Assembly: GCA_026874595.1 (NCBI GenBank)
Contig: CM049312.1
Span: forward strand, 31,127,456 to 31,191,455
Source of the DNA: Sipunculus nudus
Lineage: Eukaryota > Annelida > Sipuncula > Golfingiida > Sipunculidae
Length of the DNA: 64,000 nt
Reading direction: 5' to 3'
Shown here: positions 49,917-61,938 of the stretch, one piece after another
Layout: every line of letters starts with the position of its first letter
Numbering within the stretch: the first letter of the stretch is position 1
Translations under genes and position numbers: made by a program
The notes under the pieces: model-generated
Told to the model about the DNA's origin: nothing
Databases searched by the model: none
Seen by the model: only the letters and a program-made list of their open reading frames with translations

Positions 49917-51363
49917 ACATTTACTGCATTTACTGATGTATTGGTTACTGCAGAATTTTCTGCTTTTGTGACAAAATTGCAAGTCACTCGTCCGAGTTTA
50001 TGTGCTAACCGAAACTTGAGATGCACCATATAAACCCTGAATAGAACGTGTAGGACTGCTTAGATAAAAAAAACTCTTGGTTATTCGGATAACCGTACGT
50101 AGCTTATAGAAAAAAAGGTTCAAGTAGGTAAAAGTCGATCCAAGTCAGTTTGCCAGTGAGATTAACCAGTTTGGCACTTTTTTGGGGGGACAATTAACCA
50201 CATTATAGAGCGGCTCTCCAATAATCATGTGAAACAAACACCTTAACAGCCAGAAAGTTTAGGATCTAAAAAAATAAAATTAATGGGTTATCTGAACTTG
50301 ATCGAGACGTGGCCTCATGATTCAGCCTTTGAGAGGCACAAGGGTTGTGGAAGCGTGATTCGTAGGTTGTGAGGAAAGGCTTTGTAAGGCCAATAGGTAA
50401 CACTTGTAAAAGGTGTAGGTTGAAAACCTCATGACCCTTACTAAAAAAATAAGTTTTGATTCTGTCAGATTAGAGAAGCAGCCAATGATAAACTGAAAAG
50501 TTTTTACGGCATGTGCTGGCTGTGTGTTTTGTTACTCTGTCTGAATATTCCTAAAGATACCTATGGTTTTAGTTGATATTGTCGATATAAAATGCGCCAC
50601 TTGTACTGACATATGCTATAACATGACCTGTGTGTAATCCGTCACAGGGCCAACTACCTCGTGACAGCAAGCAATCGCACAGACAGTTCTCTCAGAGACT
50701 GGATCTGTCCAACAACACTGTCGATAGTCTCTCTAAACAGCCTGGTCCAGTAATACGACATAATCCACAATTCCGGGGCCGTTCTGGGCAAAACTTGCAA
50801 TTCAAAGCTAACCCTAAAAAGGATATATGCATATCAATCATGTCACTTCCCTGCGTTTCTACCCTACTGCATCATAAATCCAACATGGTTTAACCAAAGG
50901 CATCTCCTATTCAATGATACAAGAATTAACCTCTATCTTGCGATCCAGTGCAACTATGTAATCCTCAACATAACATGTGTGCCTGAAAATGAGAACGTTT
51001 TCATAACTCGAGCGACTTCTGTTGGGCAACAAATGGAACTAAGTGTTCGGGTGTGAAATTTTGCATAAGAACGATGGTGTAATTTTTATATCATAGATAT
51101 TTAACTTGAAAATAAACAAAACCTGTCCTGAGGATTTTATCTGAATCTCTGAATCTTATTTTGTTTTTGTTTCATTAAACAAACCTCGAATGCTCCCTCA
51201 CCATGCCAAAATCATGCCGGTATATTGATAAAGATATAGGTGACATGAGATAAAAATCTTAAGCGGTAAGACGTGGGTGAGGATAAGAGTGCAAATAACA
51301 CAAAGATAAGGGTGATGTATTCCTACAGGGTGTACTGGTTTACGACAGGAAAATATTTTCTAC
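49917..51363. other. Intergenic DNA, one possible exon-like stretch
   Basis: The frame at 50630-50893 has a polar, Q/S/N-rich composition from 50645 to about 50820 and follows GTCACAG at 50641-50647, which could be a splice acceptor. No family is recognised and no donor was identified, so this is only a weak exon candidate. Confidence 0.2.
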
Positions 51364-51903
51364 TCAATATATGTTGCAATATGAAACTATTGCATCTATG
51401 ATTTCATTTGACATGCCACCAGGTTTTAACAGCTTTGTGACATTGCATTCCATTAGTATAATTTGTATAATGATATATATGGTATTGTGTAAAAACGTAT
51501 GCAATTCGATGGTGTCAAGTTTGACGTAAGCACCATCTTTTTTCCATATTTCCTCATAAATCCTGGGGAGTACTGCATTATGCAGCGCCTGCGATCGGAA
51601 ACTACACCAGTTTACATACTCTACCCGTTGGTCCACTCGGCAAATATAAATGCCTTTTCCACACGAACGAGTCAAGAAGATGAGTCCAAACGCAAGAATG
51701 TATAATCCAGGTAATAGATACAAGAGATCCCCATCTAATGAGTCAACCTGACCCAGCCAGCAACTGTTTTTTATACACAGTAACGTCAGCGTTTTTCTCT
51801 TAAAGAGAATGTCCTTACTGGTCGCACATTTTGTCCTAAGAAGTCTCCGGTTACTCTTGAGCTCAGAAAAAAAGTCCAGGAGGCAGTGTTGTTGCACTGG
51901 CAT
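51364..51903 (-). CDS. Longest open frame in the window, hypothetical (179 codons)
   Basis: An ATG-to-stop frame of 179 codons, clearly longer than any other here. At the AT-rich composition of this DNA my rough estimate is well under one frame of this length by chance. The predicted protein has a basic stretch near residues 17-37, a hydrophobic segment at about 60-77 (LLYLLPGLYILAFGLIFL) and a second at about 136-151 (TFLHNTIYIIIQIILM), so a small two-pass membrane protein is conceivable. I recognise no family or catalytic motif. The frame contains a possible donor (CAG-GTTGAC near 51744, minus strand). Its start lies beside a SINE-like head on the other strand. It could be a lineage-specific gene, a decayed transposon frame or chance. 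Confidence 0.2.
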   Translation of the reverse strand: MPVQQHCLLDFFSELKSNRRLLRTKCATSKDILFKRKTLTLLCIKNSCWLGQVDSLDGDLLYLLPGLYILAFGLIFLTRSCGKGIYICRVDQRVEYVNWCSFRSQALHNAVLPRIYEEIWKKDGAYVKLDTIELHTFLHNTIYIIIQIILMECNVTKLLKPGGMSNEIIDAIVSYCNIY

Positions 51904-51906
51904 TCA

Positions 51907-51985
51907 AAAATTAGGGCACACTGGCCCGCTCAGTGGCTCGTAGTATGCTCTAATATTAAAGGTGATTAGGTCATGTTCGACACCA
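51907..51985 (+). mobile_element. Possible tRNA-derived SINE head
   Basis: CCGCTCAGTGGCTCGTAG (51926-51943) resembles an A-box/D-arm region and GTTCGACACC (51975-51984) is a good B box, preceded by a tRNA-like TTAGGTCAT. No complete cloverleaf forms. Confidence 0.35.
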
Positions 51986-52610
51986 GAAAGATTTCTAAAT
52001 AATCGTTATTATTTGAAGACACTGCGTGAAATTTCGCTATTGGCAAAATCCTGGGGCAGTCAGATTCGTACTCACACCTCCCAGTTTAGTAGTACCCAGG
52101 TACATTAACGGGACTGTTTCTGTTGAAAATTATTTTACATTGATTCACTGTAGTACTGCAAATTGTAAAGGATAATTTGAAAGACTGAATGTTCTAAAAC
52201 TCCACTTCTGAAACTACGGACCGCAGAATAAACAACAAACAAACACAAAAACGAACATCAAAGGGATATTTTCGACAAGTTCAAAAGGAAACCGTTAACT
52301 GAGAAAAGGTATTCTGCAGAATTAGACCAATCTCAATACAGAAGACAAGTCATCAAATAAAAATAAAGTTTGTTCAAAATAGAAGCTAATTGAAATCATG
52401 AAAGTTCCAAACTGTTCGAATCTGGATCCGTCTCAACTTGCAAGAGCTGGCCAACACTTTATATATGAAAATTCTGAATGAATGATAAACATTTCTGGCG
52501 ATAAAAACAAAGAATGCGCTAGAGGAGTCCCATATCACTAAGTTTATGAACCCATCACATGTCTCTGTTGGCGTTTTTTAATTCGATGTTAGTTTGGAGT
52601 CAACGCTCTT
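51986..52610. other. AT-rich intergenic DNA
   Basis: Nothing recognised. Confidence 0.4.
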
Positions 52611-52639
52611 ACACACACACACATATATATATATATATA
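52611..52639. repeat. (CA)n(TA)n compound microsatellite
   Basis: Six AC repeats pass directly into nine AT repeats. Confidence 0.95.
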
Positions 52640-53871
52640 AACCTGTTGTTTTGTAGATATTCTACAAAGGTATACACATTTAAAGATTAAAACAAATTTG
52701 TGAAACATTCTATGTCGGCAATATTTGGATAACAACATGCGGCTGATTGAGATTTCCCAAAATGATATATACAAGTGGTATTAAACAAAAACTAATAACC
52801 TGTGCAATGTTGGATCTGTACTTTTTTTTATGACAGGCCAATGGATTATTTTTATTTCAAAGTAAGATTTAAGAATATGCCCCTTTTTGTTTAGGGCGAT
52901 CTACCCCTTTGCTTCCCTAACAAATCTTGGAAATACAACTCTAAACGCATACTAGCAAAAACCACACGTCCCCGACTCCAGTTTGCTCCATTGCAGCCTT
53001 AACCCCCCCCCCATATTTTCCTATAATGCCTCACTGTATCATCTCCCTTTTTTCAAACCCCCTCTGTTTCCCTCTCGGTTGCAGTACATACAACACTGTC
53101 TGTTTGGCTATACTGGTTAATTTGGTGTTTCTCAGAATTACATCTTCTGTTTTTCTACAATAAAAAGAGCGCCCTGGTGATAGTGTATCTGCTACACCCT
53201 GCTATGGTCCCATTACACAAACCATGACTGGTGTATACGTTTTAGCATTAATACTGAAGCTGCAAGACAGGCCTTGACGCCAACATTTTAAAATCAGCTG
53301 AGACGAATAAAGAGGAGTCGAGAGGAGTCGAGAGACAATATGAAATAGCTTCTAGCAGTGGAGCCGCCTGGAAAACTACCCACATGATGCTCATTAAAGT
53401 GACTCAAACTGGCGGGGTAGGCAGTAAAAGTATCTTGCTAATATTCATGCAAGATCAAGACATTATTTTCTGAAGGATTCCCTTGATTACAAAATATGCC
53501 TTTCTTGATCATCTTTATTTCCACAATAAAATAACATCAACAGTGTCTCTCTCTGTATAATGTTAACTCAAGTCAAAATATTACCAAGTTACCGTCTTCG
53601 TTGTGGTGATAGTAAGCTTTTGCGGCGTTTCTACTAACCAGCGCAGCATCCCATGTTCATTGATAACTATTGATCCTAATGTAAAAATAATTGAACAGCA
53701 CACGGCGGGTCAGGAGTGTGAAACCATTTTTATATTTTTTGGTGAAGGTAACCGCCCCCTATCTAATTAACCGCTGACTTATCTAATTCTTAATCTAAGT
53801 ATGTACATCTGCAGAGTTTCCATTTCGGTTTGGGACTTCTTGACGGGGCGATAGCACTCGCTTCCTATCAT
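52640..53871. other. Intergenic DNA without recognisable genes
   Basis: A short C run (about 53002-53010) and a direct repeat of GAGGAGTCGA (about 53311-53330) are the only features. Confidence 0.4.
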
Positions 53872-54158
53872 TTTTATTTTTTGTATCCTGGTGTCACCCA
53901 GGCCCGGTGTCTACCGCACCTACGGGTCCTGGGTGTGTAATCATCCCCATTGCTGGGTCATAACACCGAGGAACCCCTAAAGATGCACTCATATGTTGGT
54001 TATACACGGCTGTGGGGCACAGCCTCCCCATTAAGCCTGCAGAGCGCTCATCCTGGGTGGGGGCCGACCGTGAAAAACCTCACCTCCTCGGCTGAGATTC
54101 AAACTCACGTTCTCTCGGCTTTGAGTCATGCGCTCTACCCCTGAGCCACAGAAGCCGG
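53872..54158 (-). mobile_element. tRNA-derived SINE, family A, minus-strand copy
   Basis: Read on the minus strand it starts at CCGGCTTCTGTGGCTCAGGG, with an A box TGGCTCAGGGGTAGAGC that is better preserved than in the plus-strand copy. A B-box region GAGTTTGAATCTC follows. It then shares the whole body with 19214-19495 and ends in GACACCAGGATAC plus an A-rich tail. The head most resembles tRNAs of the alanine type. A 64-codon frame over it is spurious. Confidence 0.85.
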
Positions 54159-57100
54159 TGCAAGTGAAACCTTATCAGTTATATACATGGCTTCTGTCTC
54201 GCAGATTTCGGATTAATTTACCCACTGCTGCAAAGAGTACACTTTATGAACCTGATGCGTGGGCTATTCTCATTCATGCCATAACTGTACATTTGCCCCA
54301 TACCAGAAACTTCTGGTACTAGAATATGTAGGTGATGAATAAACTCTGTGATATTTTGACGCTGATATTTATTTTGTGAAAATGACACATAATGTCTTAC
54401 CAAATAACCAAATTAACGAACAGTCCAAAATATATCGACGTTGTTTTCTTGTTGCTCTAGGTGTTATTGATACAAATGTGCACAATAGAGTTGCTAAACA
54501 CGCTGGAACATTTAACCAATTTTGGTTCTTCAAGAGAAATACTTGACTAATTTCTTCTGCCTTGCTTCTTGCTTAACATTAGCTGGACATTCGATATATG
54601 TATTTCTGCGTTCCGAGGCATGGAAAGCAAATCGTTACAGTTTCGACGATATATATCGATACATTGGTGTGACGATTCAGCCCTACTGACAATTCTTCAT
54701 AACCACGTGTAATCTTCGATCAAAATCCTTTAAGCGGAAACTCTTCTGTTGTTTTTATTCTGAACCGATTGACTTTCGTTATAAAAATTGCATTGGACCA
54801 CCAGTGGAGTATAAAATATAAGTTTGAATGTCATAGCTCTTAAAGGTAAAAACTGCAAGGCCATCCTTTGAATCCATGGACTTTATTTTCTTATACTAAA
54901 AGACTGTCTAGTAAATGAGGCAAATGCCTGCCTTGTGCAGATTAATATGTCACAATGCCATTGTTGGAACAGGTGATTCCCTCTCAATTGCATATTAGCA
55001 GGACACGCTAAAGGTCAAAACAGCAATGGCTGAATAGCCAACCCTTAATTTGCAGTGAAATGCCCAAGAGAACATCCTCAGTTCAGTTACGCGGTGAAAT
55101 TCGATGTCCACTGACCAGTTCAGTATGCCTGTAGACGTGCTTGGTTCAATATGTTATATACTGGAAATCTGCTCTAACTCATAGGTAAATTATGTCACTG
55201 ATTAATTAGTGTTGTTAAAATTTCATTTCTGCGGTCAATTTACACATCTATTTGATTAATAAAATGCCCCATTTATGACAATATTGGAAGTAAATTGACT
55301 CGTGAGGAGATTGATGGAATGACGATAAACTTGAATAGCGTCAATTTAAGCAATTTGACTTAAGCATTTAATCATGTTTTAGTTATTATTCAGCTTAAGC
55401 TGTCAATTAGCGGCTCCTGTACCCAGCACTGGCAAAAACATCCTTACTCAAAATTTTTTGGAGATATCTGTTATTGGTTTTCCGACTATTATGTAGTATA
55501 AATAAAACTGGTTTCTCGCATGGCCTGCTGTTAAATATTGGTTTTTATACTTGTACTGCATTATGGTCATCCACGCAACATTTTGAATTAGTAATTATGA
55601 ATGTCCAATGCGCGGTTACATTAATAACGTGGCTAATTGATAGTCCATTCAATGTTTAATATTATCTTATTTGTTGAAATATTGTTCATAAGCGAGAATC
55701 TTTGGGATTTGCTTCGTCGGCTCTGATAAATGATACCTAATTATGGACTCACGAAAAGAAACTCACTTAAGCCGTGGTTATACGCGGCATGTTCCTTTCG
55801 TTTAATAACGGCTTGTTTTACCAAACATTGGGGTGGGGCGCTTTCTTGGTAACAAGTGTAAATGCATAACCATGTGTCATGTTCCAGCCACCTGACTGTG
55901 GTATCCAGCAAACCCGGTTTAAGAAGCAGTGGTAATGCGATAGGAAAATCCCTTGTACAAGCACCTAAGTGCAATAAATTGTAAATCACATCTATTTTAA
56001 TAACAAAAATAATTACGGAAAGCGGATGAGCTTTGCCATGTATTGCAAACGAATATTGACCTTAGTTCTGATATTTCTTTCTAAGCTATTGAATCTGCTT
56101 AGTCGTCCAAACCACTGTCAATAAAACGAGGCTATTATTGTCTATTGCAGTCGATGAAATAGGTCATTCAACTAAACTATTGAACTGTAAAAGCCTATTG
56201 TTTGGTAGATATAAACAAAATTAGCGGACACATAAATTAAAGAGACCCTGAAGCAGTTAACTTACGTGTAGTCTTACATTGTTCAACAATTAACGAAGCA
56301 TTAAGGTACTATACACCTAACAAGCACAGATGTTTTAATAGAATTGAAGGTAAAATTTCTCGCCATCACCTAGTTACTGCAACCATACGATACTGATGAA
56401 AGAGCACACGCAGAAAGCACACATAGAACGTTTTGAAAGGAGTTTTGTTTTAAAGCCAATTATTAACATAATCTTTCTGTAGAATTAGGTTTAAATTTTG
56501 CTTAGGATTTTCTGATTTCTGGCTTAAATATAAATAAACTGTAGATAATGCAATAAATAAAATATATTTAAATCGCCTCTGTGACGGATGTATGAACATG
56601 ACGGATGTTTCTCTTTTATCATCTAGACGGTCTGTCCTTGGAAAGGGCAAAACTCGTAACTGTGAGAATCCTAAATCCAAGAGGGTCCTTAGATGGGATA
56701 AACGTCTCCGGAAATTAGAAATCACTCCGAGGGCAAATGAACCATGACCGACCATATCATTACATTGAAACAATAAGATGTTATCGCAGGTAAATATAAA
56801 TTGAAACAAACGCCTATTGTCTATACTTCCACCAGGGGAAAAGAAATTGACAAAAAGCCTAATCATTACGCCATGAACCATAATATGGAACATGTATTAC
56901 AAGAAATTCATCTCAGTTTTACTTTACATTACATGTAACTGCGGCTTGCATATCCTTCGTGAAACGTTTTAACGTCGTAGCGCATAAACCCTTCGATACA
57001 ACATGACTTAAAGGCATAGTGTATATCACATAATCATGATGTACTGCCATGTAGAGATGTAGCACAAAACTAATAAAACACAGACAGTTCTGGCCATAAG

Positions 57101-57535
57101 TCAAGCTCTTCTTCGTCAACTCGGGTCGTACATCATGTATGTATCCCATACACACCTGTCGTACCCAGGAAGAGGCTGTCACGCGCCAGTTGTGTCACAT
57201 CGAGGTTACTTATTGCCAATACTACAGTCAGTGTAACAATGAATCACCTTTCACTAGGTCTGTCCTCGACGTCGCCGACTGATTTATAGGTTTATAGGTA
57301 AACGCTGTTTTAACTGCTTGTAAGATCTCCGGATAATTGACCATATACACGCTCGAATATTCTGTCATGATGTGACATCTGCTATTAAACTTTCCTAAGA
57401 ACAACACTCTGTTTATTTGCAGGTTCTTTGCCTTATTTTGCCTAGCATTTTATTATCAATTATCTTTACATAATAATGATCTGTCATAAATCAAAGATAA
57501 TTAAGTTAAATGATTGCTAACAAATATTTACTAGT
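54159..57535. other. AT-rich intergenic DNA
   Basis: The 147-codon minus frame at 56450-56893 is the second longest in the window. It shows an arginine-rich middle and no recognised domain; chance cannot be excluded. Confidence 0.35.
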
Positions 57536-57583
57536 ACTGATAATAATATCAGTATTAATCATAATAATAATGATAATAATAAA
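57536..57583. repeat. (ATA/ATG)n trinucleotide tract
   Basis: Imperfect ATA and ATG repeats. Confidence 0.8.
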
Positions 57584-59440
57584 ACCGATATGATATAGAA
57601 GATTTGTTATAAATGCTTTGATATTTGCCTCTGAAAGTCTTTAAAAATGAAATTTTAATCGTCATCTGATTCTATCCAGCTGGTCACCGATAAAGACAAT
57701 GGAATATTCAAAGATATGATTAAGAGGACAGAATCAGAAACTGTATCTCCTGGTCTGTGTGGTTTTGAATGCTAATAGGTTGATACATAATAAATAAAAT
57801 AAGCGGCCACCATTGTAGGAGGATGGGGATTGGAAAATAAATTGTGAACATTAAAATATTTATTGATATTTTTTCCCTCGTTTTTAAACAAGGGAAATAT
57901 CCAACTTTATCTATCGGCTTTACACAAAAAGGAATTTGGTCGCAATTTGTTTACATTTCATTTTTCACCTGACATTCATTGCTTTACCCCCTCCACCGAA
58001 ACACTGCTTTGAGCAGCTCCCTGGATCAATGAAATAAAGTCCTTTAGAAAAATATAATATACAATGCTTGCCTTTGTAACAAGCGAGTATATAAAGGCCT
58101 ATATTCACCAAATGCTTGTTTCTCTTAAGCAGAATTTATAATTTTAGCATGACAAATCTCATTCCAGATAAAAAAAATAATAACGGTTACATAATCAAAC
58201 AAAACGACGAATAATATTTGAGTGTTGAAATGGTTGCCTTTGTCGATAAAAAAACTGTTTTAATAATGGATATTTTGGACCTTTTGCCCTTTATTTTGAC
58301 TAAGCCGAAATGTTTTCAAAAGCCCGAAGATTTGCCAATGACTAAATACTTATGTTGCCATTTCAAGCTATTAGAACCATACACTATTGACGCTACCACC
58401 ATGTTTTACGTAACGGCTCATTCAAAAATGAATATGTAATATTATTTATTATTCTCTATGTAAAAGTAAGTTCTTTGGATACTAATCGAAGCACTGGCAA
58501 GACTACCCTCCTTAATGTAAAGCCTTATTATGTTGACGATATGGACCTCCTCGTTTTTAAGGTCTATTATCTGTCTTTGTTGGAAGCTAAATCTATTTTG
58601 CCTACATCTTAATGAACCAAATATCAGGTTCAAATAAGTTGGCGGGTATCAGTGAGAAAGTACCTTTTTATACTAATGATTTCAAACAAGGTGCGAAAGC
58701 TGTTCATTTAAACAGTCTAAAAACCACAGTCAAAAAAATCTTCCCTAAAAAGATCTTCTTCAAATAATTGAGGAAATGAGTTCTCTTTCGAAAGGTGACG
58801 CCGGCATTAAGATTCAAGTCGGTCTTTAAAGTAAGTGCCAAAACAATTGAAAAGAGGGTGACTCCAAAAGTATGACCATTTTCGCTTAAAATGAAAACAC
58901 CTATTCCTCAGTAACAGGTTAAGTGTTTTATGCTATCCATAATGTAAACTATGTCGATGGAAAGCCCCTTTAAGCTTGTCTGACAAATAAAGAAGTATCA
59001 ATGGATATAAAGGGCTTAAATACCCAATGTCATATTTCGACTATATGGGAAGCCAGGTCGATTACCTACCATTGCTTTAATTTAATCTAGAAATGAGAGC
59101 TAATACGGCATCTTGTCAGCAAACGACTGTGTTCTACCTCAGTGATCAAAGCCTTAATTCTCACATATAAGAAACCTCGCCCCTTAACTTTTGTCTTACC
59201 TTATAATTTGACGTTGTGTATGTACCCATACATATTTTTATTCAATCATCAATCTTCACTACAGTTCTCAAAAAGATAATCTTCAAAGTGATACCCATTT
59301 TGCTCAAATAATAAAATAAAACTGTTACATAAAAGAAATGTAAATTTCGCAGAAACACGGTACGACCTCTTGAATCAAGGTTACATGGAGAATCCCACTT
59401 GCTTTTGCGCCCTTAAGAACATATTAATTCAAATTCAAAT
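57584..59440. other. AT-rich intergenic DNA
   Basis: A small inverted repeat (TTTTCCCT and AGGGAAAT, about 57870-57900) is seen; nothing else. Confidence 0.4.
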
Positions 59441-59682
59441 GGAGGCCTTGACAGTCGAGGGGCAAAACGCTCGGCTCTCTCCGCTGGCGACCCGGGTTCG
59501 ATCACCCGCGTGGCTGTGTGAGTTGGTTGAAGTTTCCCGTCAAAGGCCGGTGGTTTTCTCCGGGTTCTCCGGTTTCCTCTACAGTCTGCCGAACGGCACA
59601 GTCTGAGCCACGGAGAGTGCCTAGATTAGTTATAATAACTATTTGTACAATCCATGTAAAATAAATAAGTTTATAAATGATT
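59441..59682 (+). mobile_element. V-SINE-like element with tRNA-derived head
   Basis: The head carries a clear B box GGGTTCGATCACCC (59494-59507) and a weaker A-box region (TTGACAGTCGAGGGGC at 59448). The central part TGGTTTTCTCCGGGT, CTCCGGTTTCCTCTACAG (about 59550-59585) matches the conserved core I recall for the V-SINE superfamily, which includes the molluscan RUDI elements. The 3' part ends in TATAATAACTATTTGTACAA and an AT-rich tail. An 78-codon frame over it is not a gene. Confidence 0.8.
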
Positions 59683-60310
59683 GATTATGTAATTAATCTT
59701 TGATGCGTTGTTTATATTCGCACGTACCTTTGTGCAAGAACACTTGCTACTTTAAACTTGAATATAATACTTTTCATCGTATATATACTGTAAAAATTAT
59801 CGTTGACGACTGTTATATTTATATACAAATTCTATATGAGATGGAGGGATTTAATGTCATAAATCACTCGTAATACGCTTGAAGATGCGGAAGCTTTGTA
59901 GAACTCACCAACCTTCCATCGTACATTTGTGTCCCTTTAAAATCATATATTGTTTAAGCGTCGGTTTCACATTACTTAAAATATTTTACATTCGGAATTT
60001 TTTTCAATTAATCATGGCACTAAACCCGTCAATCACGTTTGTTTATATGGATAGACATGATAAAATGTTGAAGTGTGCACGTGACAGAATGTATACCAGT
60101 AAATCTTTGTTGGATTCACTCTTCATTGGATTCAAGCTAAACTGGCGTCCCTGAAAAAGTGTAAATATAGTCCTGATGCGGATTAAAGCCCTACGTCACT
60201 GATCAGAAGCAATGTTTCCGATGTGAATCGACAGTAACGTCAAGGTTGCCCGTTTATTTTTAAATATTCTATGGTGGGATTTGATTTTTCTCAATATATC
60301 TCGCCAAGGT
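59683..60310. other. AT-rich intergenic DNA
   Basis: The 91-codon frame at 59879-60154 has no recognised domain. Confidence 0.4.
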
Positions 60311-60417
60311 GGAATGATCTTGTGGGTGGTCCGGTGTCTAGACCTCATATACAGTCATTCTTGATGGGAAGTCTAGACCCACCCTGTCTTAATCCGTGGA
60401 GACCACTGATTACCGGG
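60311..60417 (+). promoter_or_regulatory. Highly conserved 105-bp core with hairpin, copy 2
   Basis: Pairs GTCTAGAC at 60336-60343 with 60371-60378 and, outside a 6-nt one-sided bulge, GGGTGG (60324-60329) with CCACCC (60379-60384). This gives a 14-bp stem with a 27-nt loop. TAATCC lies at 60390-60395 and TGATTACC near the end. Confidence 0.6.
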
Positions 60418-61471
60418 TTACTTTAATGTCTCCTTATGCTTGTGTAGTCTCCACGAATTAGGGCAACTTGATAACATACGTCACAGCAACAAATCACTTT
60501 AAATAATAACCAATACGTACATAGGTTTCAGCATATTCATTATACCTCTATTTATACCCAAGCATAGTTATGTGAACCGTGAACAAGCTACCATCCCGTT
60601 AAACAGGCCTTCTTGAGATAAAGTTTACTTGTATTGAATCGTTTCATAAGGGAGTTTCAAAGAATTACTATTTTCCTACTATTTATCAATCCTACTTTTA
60701 ATTACAACTCACTGAAAAGTTGATACATTGAGTGAAACAGCAACGAATAATAAGCACTACAAGAAATTCGCAGAGTTATTTTTGCAGGACGAAAGATTTT
60801 GTTCGAAATAAAATCACAAAGATTGTTCACAAATACAGAAATATTTTATATAAATTAACGAACTAAAGGTGAATTTTTATAAAAAGCATTGAAATAAGGA
60901 TATCATTTCAAGAGATTAACTTAACTAACTGCGAGCGCAACCTCGTTCCTCTGTTGGAAGTAGGTCTTTCGAAATGTCAAAGTGCTTTGATTAATAATGA
61001 CGGGAACAGCACACACAGTAAGCTCGATGAGGATTCAACTGTTTTAGTCATGTTTATACCTCATGCCCTACAGGTGCATTGTCACTTTAAATAACCCAGA
61101 TCAATCGTTATATTTGTGCGTGAACAACACTTACCATATGCAACAAAAATTAAGTTGGTACTCAGCATATTGGTGACCCCCTGTATTTCCATTGAATTTC
61201 ATATAGCATATATACAAGCATGTCTCATAAGAGTTAACTGACGATATCCAAATTGTACGCGAAAGGGAAAAGTCTTTGCTTTTTGAGTTCACATGTGATC
61301 CATCACTTGTAGACTTAAGTTAATGGTTGTTATAGGATAAAGATTTTTAATAAGTCGAATATATGTGTCATGTCACAGCTGCGCTAATCCCACCACCATC
61401 GACTTTCACTGGCTCACATTTCTTGTAGAAATGGTAAAACGATGTCCTCACATCGTCGACGTGTAGTCACA

Positions 61472-61472
61472 T

Positions 61473-61543
<71 letters not shown>
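61472..61543. repeat. (TA)n(GA)n compound microsatellite
   Basis: TA repeats to 61490 then GA repeats with one interruption to 61543. It is part of the extra DNA in copy 2 of the paralogous block. Confidence 0.95.
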
Positions 61544-61892
61544 TTTGGTGAAAGTTTAGTATTGCCTTGTACTCTTTGATATGATTTAATTTTTTTTATT
61601 ATTTATTTATAACAGACTTAACATTTTCCTAGATTATTTACAATTGTCAATCCTGAGAAAGTATTTAAGCTGACGCTGGTTGCTCTTTAGAATTCATAAT
61701 TAATATTTTTTTCATACTTTATCACATAATTTATCACACAAGAAATTTATATTTGTTTACATGGAATACTTTTTTCAACTAATTTATGCTCCTTTTGGGC
61801 TCTTAAAAATAGACAACGCAGTAACGATCTTTTTAGGAGAAGAGGGGTGATAGATTGAGAATTCGCTTTGAAAGAACAAAATTTTTAACAGA

Positions 61893-61896
<4 letters not shown>

Positions 61897-61932
<36 letters not shown>
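61897..61932. repeat. (TA)n microsatellite
   Basis: Positional equivalent of the tract at 445-486. Confidence 0.95.
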
Positions 61933-61938
<6 letters not shown>

